A stretch of DNA of 64,000 nucleotides, from positions 147,495,173 through 147,559,172 of the forward strand of contig CM054116.1 in assembly GCA_028673005.1 (NCBI GenBank). The letters run 5' to 3'. Made by a program: the position numbers and the translations under genes. The stretch comes from Tanypteryx hageni (taxonomy: Eukaryota > Arthropoda > Insecta > Odonata > Petaluridae). Numbering within the stretch: position 1 is the stretch's first letter; each line of letters begins with the position of its first letter. Positions 23,036 through 33,390 of the stretch are shown here, in pieces. The notes beneath the pieces are model-generated. The model worked only from the letters and a program-made list of their open reading frames with translations, was not told the DNA's origin and did not search any database.

Positions 23036-23394
23036 GGATCTCGCCTGTTATCTGCCACCCACCCAAATTAATATATGCAGCACTTTTCTGATGGTGGGAT
23101 ATGGAACTAACACAGGATACGACTGCATGGGCTACACCATACTCCAAGTTAGTTCAAGTGTTTTGGTTTCTTCCCATGTACACTGTCCCCCTCCCCCAAG
23201 GGGGGCAGCACAATGAACATGGGAAGAAACCAAAAACACTTTAACTAACTTACCCAACCCAGTCACAGTAATATCCTGCATGCTTATTCTTTTTTCCTGC
23301 AGGTAACCTCCACGCAGTTCCATATCTCACCACTTCATTCCATTAGGGCATTGCGTATATTAACCTGGGTGGTGGCAGATAACAGACAAGACCC
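23036..23394. mobile_element. Foldback MITE with 8-bp target duplication
   Basis: The ends GGATCTCGCCTGTTATCTGC and, reversed, GGGTCTTGTCTGTTATCTGC form long imperfect inverted arms. They pair again nearer the centre (AAGTTAGTTCAAGTGTTTTG with its inverse at about 23235). Flanks GTGTAGTA (23028-23035) and GTTTAGTA (23395-23402) match at 7 of 8 positions. The 8-bp duplication suggests the hAT or a similar superfamily. Confidence 0.85.
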
Positions 23395-23402
23395 GTTTAG
23401 TA

Positions 23403-24429
23403 TATATATCATAAATTATAAGTTGGCATTACTTCTTTGAATAATTAATTCCCGAGTATAAAATAATTAGCATAAAAATTTAAAAGATGATAATTTAGAA
23501 TTTTTTATAAATATTAAATGATTAATAATTTTATTAAGTCTTACAATACCAGACAAGCTAAGAAATAAGCTACAGAAAAATATAAAATGAATATTGCTAA
23601 TATAAATATTCCAGAGTTTACAGGCATTAATATTTCACCTTGCATTTTGCAAAACAGGGTTAAAAATATTTACAGAGTAATAAGAGAAAGCTCTTCACGG
23701 AAGTAAGGAAAAGTCATTCAGAATGTATCGGAGTTACTGTTATGTTATCTTTATCACCTTTATTTAAAAGAATGGACAGAACTTACAAAGATAAATATCA
23801 TTGCCTCAGGAAAGGTTTCTCATAATAAATAAGAAAGGTATTTTTACAATCAATTAATAATTTGTTTGGCACTTCATCAAAAACAACGTCGTAATTCATT
23901 TTCACCACAAGAGTAGAGATATAGTGAGCTAGATACCTTTGTATGAGTAGTTTTACATAATGATCCACCACCAGAATTGAACAATTCATCTTACTTAGTG
24001 TCAAGAAGCATCACTGGCATTAACCACATCACCAAGATGGAGAGATTTAATTTTGGAAATTGTTATTATATTCTGAGAGCAGATTCAAGGATTGAAATCA
24101 ACTTAAAAATTACCTGAAGATTAAATAAAAACTTTTGGCAGAATGCAGTTAACTTACAACAAAAGGAAATATGGAATGTGATATCTGATTTCAAGTCCTG
24201 ATATGGATGTTCTACGACATACATTACTAATAAAATAAAATCCTGTGGTTACTAAAATGAAGTTTTTTGTTAATTCTTATAACATCGCGGCCATGGATTA
24301 TCACAAAGTTACGGCTAATTCGGTTAGCAACAGAAAGCTACTAGCCCAAAGGAACACAATTTCTTCCACAAGGCGATCAAGTTGCCCATCACCGTTTTAC
24401 CTAAAGCGGTCTTTTAGAAGAACGTAATT
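23403..24429. other. AT-rich intron 3' of the tensin exon
   Basis: Minus-strand intron downstream of exon 25167-24576. No transposon end or coding frame recognised. Confidence 0.5.
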
Positions 24430-24575
24430 CCCGAATTGCAAAAGGGTGGATCGTTCACGAGAATGGGAAATCAAACCGGTCGGAGAGCAAACGGTCAAGA
24501 GACGGACAGCGATCAGCCTTCGTCGTCCACGCGACAAAATAAGGATTTCGAAAAGATGGAACCGGGAGGACTCAC

Positions 24576-25167
24576 CCGTCATCCGCGTGGTACGCCCTCC
24601 CCTCTTCCGGCGATACCTCGGAAGTGGCTCGCGACGCCCTCCGAACCAGTCCAGGGCTAGACAATTCCGAGCGCGAATGCATCTCTCCCTCCTCCTCCTC
24701 TTGCTCCCGACGATGTCTCTCCGCCTTCCGACGCCTCTGCAGCTGCTGCCTCTGAGGCACCGCGCCGTAAGTGAACGGGCGGCCGTCCTTCCGCGCGTGA
24801 TACGGTATGTCCTCTTCTCCTCCCTGCCCCTCGCCTCCGCTCTCTACGCCATCCCCAGGAGGGGAGGAACCCAGGTCCGGGATGTTCTCCACGGTCATCA
24901 GCATATCTCCGAGCAGCTCGTCCAATCGGGTGTGGAGGGGAGGCGAGGACGTCTCCACGCTCCACGAGGAGGGGCCGACGTAAGCGGGTCGTCGCGGAGT
25001 CCGGGCGTCGACCCCCGAGCCACCGCCTCCGCGCTCCATTTGCCCCCGTCTCTGGCGACGCAGGTCCTCCTTCTCCTCCGAGGGTACGAGAGGCTGCTTG
25101 GAGACGGTGGCGTAAAGGGAGCCGTCCAAGGGGCCGGAAAGGTGGCACACTCCCCCTTCTGCGCCCT
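24576..25167 (-). CDS. Tns: Tensin-like gene, internal coding exon
   Basis: Seen: a pyrimidine-rich acceptor TTCTCTTTCCCGCCGACAG ending at 25168 (a second AG nine bases on, at 25159, keeps the frame), 196 complete codons and the donor GG|GTGAGT at 24575-24570. The product reads VCHLSGPLDGSLYATVSKQ; GPLDGSLYA-V is a tensin signature just after the C2 domain. After a basic stretch comes LDELLGDMLMTVENIPDLG, a leucine-rich amphipathic helix, then IPYHARKDGRPFTYG, and a charged Arg/Glu-rich end. It begins with two bases of a split codon and ends with two, and the exon at 4138 supplies the missing one. The GTG or ATG codons inside are not starts: this is an internal exon. Family call from motif memory. 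Confidence 0.8.
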
Positions 25168-25524
25168 CTGTCGGCGGGAAAGAGAACCGAAAGAGAGAGG
25201 CTGTGAGCGAACGGAAGTCGAGGTAAACGTGGCGCTACGAGCGAAAGAAAGGCGAGAGAGAGAAGGATGAGCGATTGGAAATGGCCGACCGCGACGAGTT
25301 ACTTCGTCGCAATAGGAAGTTTACCTGAATTCGCGTTCGGATGATCAACAGGTGCACAACACGAGAACTCGGACGCAGAGAGACAAGTGGCGACAGTAGA
25401 CTATCGAGGGCAAGAAAGAAAAATACGGAGGACCCGTTTGAGTGCCTCGGTACAAAAATCGCATCGTGATGCAGCACTCGAAGGAAGAGGGCGTGACGAG
25501 AGCAATTAAGACCTCGGAGGAAGA

Positions 25525-25890
25525 GTGGAGGAGGGAGGGGGAGAGAGGAAGGGAGAGGGAGGGGGAGAGAGGAAGAGAGAGGAAGGGAGGGGGAGAGAGG
25601 AAGGGAGAGGGAGGGGGAGAGAGGAAGGGAGAGGGAGGGGGAGAGAGGAAGGGAGAGGGAGGGGGAGGGAGGGGAAGGGGGGGAGAGGGGGAAGGGAGAG
25701 GGAGGGGGAAGGGAGAGGGAGGGGAAGGGGGGAGAGGGAGGGGAAGTGGGAGGGAAGGGGGAGGGAGGGGGAGAGAGAGAAGAAGGGAAGAGTGAGGGAG
25801 AGAGAGAGAGAAAAGGGGAAGAGGGAGAGAGAAGAGGGGAAGAGAGAGAAAGAAAGCAATTGGCGGGGGGGGGGGAGAGAGGGGGTGGGT
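25525..25890 (+). repeat. Polypurine (GGGAGAGGAAGG)n tract
   Basis: About 360 bp of almost pure purine with a GGGGGAGAGAGGAAGGGAGA-like unit, ending in a 10-G run at 25864. Long Ser/Pro/Leu or Gly/Arg/Glu frames across it are artefacts of the repeat. Confidence 0.9.
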
Positions 25891-26707
25891 GACGCAAGAA
25901 GAGGGCGACCAGGCGACGGGTGTATTGCCAAAGAAGGCAATGAAGTGAGGAGGGGGGAGAAGATGGAGGGGAATGTGGGCGAACGGGTTGTTATGTTGAG
26001 ATGGAGGAGCGGTCGGAGGGAGGCAAGAGGAGGAGGTGAAAGGAATAGGAGGCGTGGGTGGAGAGAGCGCCTATGCGTCTTTATCCCCGAATGCTCCGGT
26101 TAGCCGGCATTCCTAGATGGCAGCAGGAAGTCGGATGGCGAGAGGCGAATTTAAGAGAGCGCCACTCTCGACTTTCTCCCGGGACGTACGAATTCCGGCG
26201 ATAAAAATGGACCCCCTATCGATATTTAAAGATAAAAATTAGACTAGTGGTGGAAGAGAGAGAGATTCCGCAGCAGGAAGAGCGGCCGGCCGAGGAACTA
26301 GTTTCGAATGACGGGGTGGCCCAGAAACGCGCACCTCCGAAGTCTTTTTTCCGTAACAGTATTCCCAGGAATGTTTGAATATTTGACAGATGGGCGTCCA
26401 ACGGACGATTCGACTAGGGAACGCGCTCTGCGGGAAGTTTGGATGAGATACGCAGTTAAGCGTTCCAACGGACGCTGCGCTAAGAAAGTAGTCGCGTTAA
26501 ATGAAGCGTGGCGAAATGCGACAAAGTGGCATTTCGCTAAAACGTCGCTTGGGGAGGAGTGTGGGCGCCGTTGCGTCGGATCCCACGCCTTCCGCAATTG
26601 ACGTCTTCGAAACCGGAGATATGAAACGAGTCCCACCAAAGCCACCCAAAGGGCATAATTTCCTTTGTTAGAAAACTGCAGAACGCGAGAAGAATAAAGG
26701 GAAAGTA

Positions 26708-29440
26708 CGGTGTGTCCTCGGTTTAACGTCGCTTCGATTAACGTCGATTCGACTTAACTTCGTTTAAAAATTACTACCCATATTCGGATTAACGTAGTCG
26801 ATGATTCGTGTTAACGGCGTCCTGACTCGGTGCTTAAATGAAACACGAAGAAATATACCCAATATCGGCGTTTCTCAACCTTTATGATAACACGGGTATT
26901 TTCCGCGGCCCACCTAAAATACAAGAAAGTTTTTGCAGCCCACCTATTTATCATTAGGTGAATATATAAGCAGGAGAAAATTCTACATTCTTGACTAAAA
27001 GTAGCGGGTTATGCATAAAAAAACATAAATTGCCAATAGTTATTTATAACGTGTGATTTTTGCAGAATATTAAGTTTTGGCTATACTTTTGCGACAGCTT
27101 TCAAATACTGTCAACAAATCTTAACTTGTTTCAAGTTTTCGCGGCACACCAGTGGATCGCAGTAGGCCGCGGCCCATCGGCTGAGAAGCATTGCCCTTGA
27201 TGACTCTCGCGAGCATCTGTTGCGCAGCGCTTCTCCAGCTGCGGCGGATCGCATTATTTGAGTGAGAAATGTGATTTGGATCGGCGCATTTTTATTAAAT
27301 TTGCTTTATTTGCATGGTGACATTTTGTAACAATTGGTCCAAATAGAAGTGGTAGTAATGGCCTTCTTCTCGAAGTCCCCCCAGCAGTCATTAAAATCGT
27401 CTTAATCACCATGAATAGAAACCTTAAAAGCTTTGTGAGTTGTGCTGAAAGAAAAATCTGCTGAGTGCCCTATTTATAAACTTTAATTTATTCTGTACTT
27501 TAGGGATAACTTGAGTTTAACGCTTCCCTATTTTATTGCCGCTTGTATACAGTGTAGTCAATCCAGCGAATTTACAAAACTAGCAAATCGATATAACAAT
27601 GTAGCTATCGGCTAAAATTACGGCGTCAAAAAAATTGAATAACGAAAATGAATATAACGTAAATAGGCAGAATATTCTTTTCATTTGTCTCTTACTTTTT
27701 ATTTTATTGTTTTCTTTTTGCAATTTGAGCGATTAACTGGAACAGTGGACATCATTTACGGGAATGGTGGTATTGTTGGCCATAAGGATCAAGGAAAAGA
27801 GAGAGAGAGAGAGAGAGAGAGCGCGCTTGTTCAACATAAAGTAGGGATTCATTAATCAGGGAAGATAGTGTTCGTCGGAAAGCACGAATTACTTATTCTA
27901 TTATATGTCGACTATATTTCTATGACTAAAATTTGCTGGAACAATATTGATCTGACATCATATTAGGAAAAGATTTTGTCGTAAGATAACTGCCATATTT
28001 TCAAAAGTTCCAAAATTTTATTTTTGCCGCACGTTTCGCGTTAAACAAAAGTAACGAAACAGTGTATGGCCTAACGTAACAAGTTTTCCTACCCAGATGC
28101 AGAGAGCACTAATTTTTATTCTCTAGCGACCAACTAGTGATCTAGCGATTTACCGAAAAAATAATTGGCAACACCGTTTGTATCAGCTGTGGATCTAGAT
28201 CTCCTTCTTTGGGCCTAATGAAATTCAATAAAAACAAAATAAATGTTTTTTAATCTCTATTACGGTAGATTTTAATTAATTATACAGCAACTGGTGCAAG
28301 GAATAAATTGTTTGTTGCATATCTTTTCTGGCAATGTCAGCTCATGAACACGCTTTTACAGAAGTGTTCGTGGCTCTTTATAAACTTTCTTATAAAAACC
28401 CATCGTTCTCTAAAGATCGCGCGACTACATTACGCCGGATTGGTAATACGTAGTTCTTTTCTCGTCTCCAGATGTACTATTGTGAAATATAGCCTTTTCC
28501 GATTTTGGGCGCGTTGAAATGAAGTCATGTTGCCAACCTACGGCTTTTGGGCAGATCTCCGGGTGATCGCAATAATCTCAGGTTCAATTTCGATTGCAGT
28601 GGAAAACCTCTTTTGTGATTTTTTGCGTTTTTTACAAACGATTTTAATTAAAATAGTTTGCCTTTTAATTTCGATTGTATTTTGTTTTATACAAAAAACT
28701 TGAAGTCCTTGCGTATTTGTTGATCAGCTATACTCTACAAACTACTTTATTTGTGGATCAGCAACATCACACAATTACGATGTTGAGTAGGGCACTGCAA
28801 AATATGTGAAAATCACCAGAGGAGTTGTGGGATAGTGTAATCTGTTTTTACCCTTTCTACTCTTCAATTTTACAATACGGAAAATCAGAAGATTTAGTCT
28901 TATTCCATGAGACTCCAAGCAAAGTAGGAAAAATTGGTATGCCTAGATTCTGATGCTATTAAAATAGCTTTGCTTTGGTCTTACATAATATTCTAATGTT
29001 CAATAAATTTAGTCATGTTTACTTTCATATATCGTATATTTAATTACTTTTGGGTTTCTTCTTAAGTATCCAGGTTTCAAGCAAACTCCGGTTCATGAAC
29101 ATCTTACAGTGGGCACCCCTAAAACAATCTCCGGTTCATAAAGATCTAAAAGTTGGCAACCCTAGTCATGTCGTACTAAATGTTTATTTAATGCCATTTC
29201 TATGTTTATAATAATATTGTTTATTTATAGGTATATGTTCTGACACCATTCATATCATATGTAGTACCATAAAGTTCCATCAAATACAGTAAATAACGTC
29301 TTTTTGTGTCTCAAGATGTTTTGAAGCAATTATAGCGTATAACATGGGTTCTTATGGGAAATACTGATTCATTTAACACTGTTTCGCTCTACGTCGCGAT
29401 TTTCAGGAACGAGTTAACGATGTTAATCGAGGACACACTG
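26708..29440. mobile_element. TIR DNA transposon remnant, TA-flanked
   Basis: The left end CGGTGTGTCCTCGGTTTAAC and the reverse complement of the right end, CAGTGTGTCCTCGATTAACA, share a TIR of about 20 bp. They are flanked by TA at 26706-26707 and 29441-29442. GATTAACG/GTTAACG motifs recur just inside. A Tc1/mariner/pogo-type element is likely from the TA duplication. The 2.7-kb interior holds a hAT MITE (26866-27193) but no readable transposase. Confidence 0.75.
26866..27193. mobile_element. hAT-type MITE nested in the TIR element
   Basis: The left end CGGCGTTTCTCAACC and the reverse complement of the right end, CAATGCTTCTCAGCC, are hAT-type termini. Both continue into GCGGCCCA/GGCCGCGGCC-rich blocks. 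Flanks CCCAATAT and CCCTTGAT agree at 5 of 8 positions, a poor but possible target duplication. No coding capacity. Confidence 0.65.
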
Positions 29441-29442
29441 TA

Positions 29443-29540
29443 GTCAATTGTATCGCTGTCTTCGGCCTAAAATTCTTTATCCTCCTCATTTAGTACCACA
29501 TCGTTCTCTTCACCAATGGAAACAAGTACTGCTGAATATT
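29443..29540. other. Spacer before the Jockey fragment
   Basis: No feature recognised. Possibly the 5' part of the Jockey sequence. Confidence 0.4.
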
Positions 29541-30132
29541 TTTCATTTATATTACAACCAATGAGGACAATGAAAACGACGTAGTCCTTGAACCCGTCGG
29601 CAATTTCAATAACGATGACACGGCCATCTTCACAACAGTGGAGAGGGCCAAGAAAAGAAGACGCTATGAGCCGATGGTCTTCAAACCCACAACAACAGAA
29701 ACAACAAATAGGTTTGATCCATTAGTGGACGCTCCGGGAGATAACCTCAGGAATACCAACAAGGAAAAGAGACCACCGGCCATAGCAGTCTACGACATAC
29801 TTAAAACTACGCAGCGTTCGTGAAGTCGATCAGACAAAAAACCGGGAATAACGACTTCACAATCTTAAAGACAAAAGACGGGTCAAGACTACAACTGACC
29901 ACTAAGGCCGAATATGATATAGTAAAACAATATTTAATGGAAGCTGGCGCCCAGATGCATCCCGGGGCAGGAAAAGCTAACACGACTGTCAGGTACCTGA
30001 TCAAGGGGTTGGATGAGGGGATGGACCTGAGCTCTATCAAGGATGAACTCACCGAAGTAGGAGTCCCGTGCGTTGCAGTGCGCGAACTGGCACCTACGAG
30101 AAGGGATCTTTACGTCGCAACAATAGAAAATA
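29541..30132 (+). pseudogene. Jockey-type LINE ORF1 fragment
   Basis: Two frames, joined across one frameshift near 29810, read as the nucleic-acid-binding ORF1 of Jockey-like LINEs. They contain the block RFDPLVDAPGD, then NDFTILKTKDGSRLQLTTKA, KANTTVRYLIKGLDEGMDLS and IKDELTEVGVPCVAVREL. The pattern F-R-L-KGL...I-EEL-x-GV...V is that of the domain preceding the CCHC fingers in these proteins. The Cys fingers are missing: the frame runs directly into the Penelope sequence at about 30132. Confidence 0.75.
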
Positions 30133-30568
30133 TGAGGGCTTCAGTGTCACCACTATGTCAGGAGGATGCGACAAAATATATATTGGACAAACAAAACGTA
30201 AGATAGAAACACGCTTCAAAGAACACATAGCTCATTTTAAACACAACAGACTAAACAACTCGAGTGTAGCAACATATATCCAAGAACACCACCATCCAAT
30301 CAGGATCGAAAACCTAACTCTTGTAAAATCCGTAACAAACCAAAACAAACTAGACGCATACGAAAGCATACACATAAACAAAAATTCCGTTATGAATAAC
30401 GACCGCGGCCCGATCCCCCTTTCACCTCTGTACCTTGTAACGGCTGAACCTCTTTCCCTCCCTTTCACTTCAGCACATAAACATATAAATACTGCCTACA
30501 ACACTCCCACCCCTCATTACACATCAGCTACTGATGATGAGAGCATTGCTCTCGAAATACGTATTTAG
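30133..30568 (+). pseudogene. Penelope-like element, C-terminal GIY-YIG endonuclease
   Basis: The frame reads SGGCDKIYIGQTKRKIETRF, then KEHIAHFKHNRLNNSSVATY and IQEHHHPI, ending at 30568. K-I-Y-IG-x-T-R...F-x-EH is the GIY-YIG nuclease typical of Penelope-like elements, which nicks DNA for target-primed reverse transcription. The frame is open to its natural stop. The reverse transcriptase is missing and the 5' side is fused to Jockey ORF1. The last codons (DDESIALEIRI) overlap a hammerhead-type motif at 30531-30563, so coding and RNA functions share the same bases. It is 5'-truncated, hence classed as a pseudogene. Confidence 0.85.
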
Positions 30569-30572
30569 TACG
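30525..30572 (+). ncRNA. Hammerhead-ribozyme motif in a Penelope terminal repeat
   Basis: CTGATGA (30531-30537), a spacer T, then stem II GAGAGC-ATT-GCTCTC (30539-30553), GAAA (30554-30557) and a self-complementary TACGTA (30558-30563). CTA before the core can pair with TAG at 30566 as stem I. This matches the CUGANGA-stemII-GAAA core of type I hammerhead ribozymes, with a very short palindromic stem III as reported for Penelope-like elements. All core positions I can see are intact. Whether the fold cleaves is untested. Confidence 0.7.
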
Positions 30573-30639
30573 TTAACTCATTTTTAGAGATCTTGTGTGC
30601 GTGTATTCGAGTGCTTGCGTGTGTGATTGTTTCGTCTGT

Positions 30640-30910
30640 TAGGTCCCTGTCGTTGCCGGAAGGCACATAAACCTACAGGCCGCTGTGTGCGATACTAGGT
30701 CCCTGGCGTGGTTTAATCTCCCGTAAACCTAGTATTATTTCCCCGTTCCTTCCCCTTTTTTTTCCTTTACCTTTTGGCGTGTACGTGTGCGTGTGTTTGT
30801 GGTTGCTTAGTAGGTCCCTGTCGCGGTCGTAGTGACTCACAAACCTTCTAACAACGGTGTCATTTTTTGGGTCCCTGGCGCAGAATAATTTCTCGCAAAC
30901 CTCTTTCAGT
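30640..30910 (+). repeat. Four degenerate AGGTCCCTG...AAACCT units
   Basis: GGTCCCTGTCG or GGTCCCTGGCG starts at 30642, 30698, 30813 and 30870. Each is followed 25-30 bases later by AAACCT, giving AGGT...ACCT complementary ends. Together they follow the Penelope coding end and may be its 3' untranslated or terminal-repeat part. Confidence 0.65.
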
Positions 30911-31088
30911 ATTGTGTAAACTATTAACGTTATTGATATGCAATCTTTTACAAGGAAACACTTCAGTTTTTATAAACATTTCGTTCGCTGGATGCACCTT
31001 TATAAACCAAATAGGGAAAATTTTTCTCGCAGGTCAACATTTTTGTCTTGATTAAAAATTTGAAATAAAATTTTCGTTTCGTATATTG
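30911..31088. other. AT-rich spacer before piggyBac
   Basis: No feature recognised. Confidence 0.4.
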
Positions 31089-31800
31089 TTAACCCCTCAA
31101 GCCTGGAGGAGATTTATTAAATCCCACCCGTACGGCCGGATGAGGTTTTAAAATTTTCACGATTGTGGTGCAAAAACGTTCGAGAAAATTTAAAAAAATC
31201 ATAACTTTATAAGTTTTCTCTCGAGTTTTCTGATTTTTTTGTGGATTTACGAAAAACATGAAATTTGTAAAGATCCATTTTTCGTATCATATTTTACAAC
31301 AAACATTGCTGCAGTAGAAGAGAATATACATCATTCGCTAATTTTCCGGCGCGCGTTCGCGCTTTATATATAACATTCAGCACCGGGAGATTTATGAAAG
31401 ATATTGATATGCAAACTTAATAAAAGAATAACTTAAATTAGTAACTATTTTATTCTACGAATCTACCCATCTAAACCAATTAAGTGAAAAGTTTTACGCA
31501 TCTCAACTTTTTCATGTCTTCACTGGAAATTTTTAAGTAAATGTTGTATTACTGATTAATTAGAAGACGATTTATTTCTAATATAAACGTTTTAGTTATA
31601 TAGTCATTATTCTTGGTCATTACAAAAGTCACATAGAAGAAATGATAACATTTCGTTCATTGGAAAGGGAGATATGACTATGTATACATCAGAAATGAAT
31701 TTAGATGCAAAACACAGAAAACTTTCAAAAGTTAAACTAACTTATGAGTCCTTTCGAAATATTTTTAGAAAATTTACACATGCGTAATTGAATTCAGCAA

Positions 31801-32272
31801 GAAATGCCTTATAGTTCAGTATACACTTATAGTAATCTACATCTATGTAGGTTAATCCTTTTTACATGTTCGTCAAACCGAAGTTTCTCGTCCATGGTTA
31901 AACCTAAATATTTAATATGTTTCGCCCAGGGAATTTCCACACCTTCAATTAAAAGTTGTCTCGGCGTATTGGCATCCTTTTTTTGAAGAGGATTGCTTGT
32001 GTCTTTTGGGGGTTTATCTCAATTATCCATTGTCTGTAATACTGAATCAGTTTCTCAGTTAGCCTCAGGGCATACCGGACAGCCATTTCCGGCTGGAAGC
32101 TTCTCGTTATTATGGGGCAGTCGTCCGCGTAGAGAGCAATGGTGGAGTTCCAATCCCCCTCGCTTGTCGGAATGTCGCCTGTATAGATAGAGAACAACAA
32201 TGGCCCAAGGACACTCCCTTGTGGTACACCAGCTGCTATCTTCCTCGTTGAACTTACGGCACAATTCCATTT
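31801..32272 (-). pseudogene. Jockey reverse transcriptase, 3' segment
   Basis: Minus-strand frame MKWNCAVSSTRKIAAGVPQG, then SVLGPLLFSIYTGDIP and IALYADDCPI with the YADD catalytic motif. Downstream are INPQKTQAILFKKR and, in a second frame, HIKYLGLTMDEKLRFDEHVK. These are motifs 4 to 7 of a Jockey-type reverse transcriptase. Motifs 1 to 3 are missing. The frame is disrupted by a frameshift near 31960. It lies head-to-head with the plus-strand linker segment at 32290, a 5'-inverted arrangement. Confidence 0.85.
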
Positions 32273-32289
32273 CACCGTGAATGGCCTGT

Positions 32290-32700
32290 CATCAATATAA
32301 GATATTCACCAGGGAGGGAATTGAGGAAGCGGCAGAATTGTTGGGGAACGCAATCAATGACGCAGCGGAAAAAGCTATTCCGCGAAGAGCAAGAAAAGCA
32401 AAAGAAAACCTGGAGATCCCTGACGAAATCAAAAATCTCATAAGGAAAAGAAACTGGGTGAGGCGGCAGTACAACCATTACGGTACCGCCGACCAAAAGA
32501 GGGATCTCCGGGGATTAAATAGAGAAATTAGGGATCAACTGAGGCGCCTGAGGAGGTACCAATGGTCCATCAGGCTGGCAGACCTGAATATAAGCGACAA
32601 TTCCATATGGAAATATACGCGTTCCCTAATGAATTCTGCCAGGAGTGACCCTCTGGTGGAGAGCCCAAGAGGCAAACTTACCACGTCTGCTGACAAAACT
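32290..32700 (+). pseudogene. Jockey endonuclease-RT linker, inverted 5' segment
   Basis: The frame reads FTREGIEEAAELLGNAINDA, AEKAIPRRARKAKENLEIPD, IKNLIRKRNWVRRQYN and later DNSIWKYTRSLMN. This is the region between the endonuclease and the reverse transcriptase in Jockey-like LINE ORF2. It ends near LTTSADK, where similarity stops. It is oriented opposite to the RT segment at 31801-32272, with only about 15 bases between them. Both are probably parts of one insertion. Confidence 0.8.
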
Positions 32701-33311
32701 GTCGAAATGTCTACTGCCAACTGACTGTTAGTTGGGTGGCCGATCACATATATACGGAGAGGGAAAATTCTAGAATGATTAGAATGATCGCGGAATGAAC
32801 ACGAATATTTGCGTCTCTCACCCTCTAGAATGTTCCCGTAGATTCCCATATGCACACGTTATGGCTAAGTGCCCTATTAATTGAGGGTAGGTATCCATTA
32901 TCTCATGAACTAGAGCCAATTCGAAAAAACTACTTTTATTTTTGAATTCAGCAACCCCAAAATACCCTAAATTTGTTCAAATATCCTTGGCAACTAAACA
33001 TTTTTTCTGTTAAGCTGTGTAATCGACGGGTTCCCGGGCTTTCCGGTTGCTCGTGAGTCAGACTGGGGTGTCCTTGAACGCACCAATCAGAGGTCAGATT
33101 TCATGCATCGACCATCGCACTTAATTCAGCGAAACAAACAAGTTTGATTCCTTGATAGCACAATGTGTTTGATTTGGGGACAGATGCGATGCTCGAGTCA
33201 ATGCTTGATGCGATGCTTAGTGCGAAGCTCCACTATGTTTTCACCCTTAATTTAGCAGAAAATGAAAAATATTGTCTTATTTAAATCGGTAGTTCAAATG
33301 TTGCCGCGCTG
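32701..33311. other. piggyBac interior, non-coding
   Basis: No coding frame with a recognised domain. Possibly degenerate transposase sequence. Confidence 0.4.
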
Positions 33312-33390
33312 GATTATTTACGAGTTTAGATCTCGATGTATGGTGATTTTTTAAGCGCTTGCAATGTGCAAGCACCAACAACAAATCATA
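33312..33390 (+). repeat. Helitron-family hairpin-end block
   Basis: TTATTTACGAGTTTAGATCT, then GTATGGTGATTTTTTAAGCG and a hairpin CTTGCA-ATG-TGCAAG followed by CACCAACAACAAATC. It matches the blocks at 17.3, 45.5 and 62.9 kb. Confidence 0.75.

Larger units (their letters stand above)
24430..26660. promoter_or_regulatory. CpG-rich island around the tensin exon
   Basis: GC content and CpG frequency are far above the AT-rich surroundings, from about 24430 to 26660. The island covers the exon at 24576-25167 and about 1.5 kb upstream of it on the minus strand. It also contains a polypurine tract (25525-25890). An internal promoter giving a shorter tensin isoform would fit this position, since short forms of tensin are known in insects. 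I see no unambiguous TATA box or initiator, so this is inference from composition. Confidence 0.4.

Noticed and set aside
24657..25148. Second minus-strand frame (163 codons) over the same exon
   Set aside because: Shifted frame, Arg/Gly/Ala-rich, without a domain and not in phase with the splice sites.
24446..25270. Plus-strand 274-codon frame in the CpG island
   Set aside because: It is antisense to the minus-strand exon, which has splice sites, tensin motifs and matching phase. The plus frame has no domain; high GC makes stops rare.
25235..26103. Low-complexity frames of 117-220 codons
   Set aside because: Polypurine tract; the codons simply read the repeat.
26298..26645. 115-codon minus-strand frame upstream of the tensin exon
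   Set aside because: No tensin or other motif, no matching splice sites; the frame is open because of high GC.
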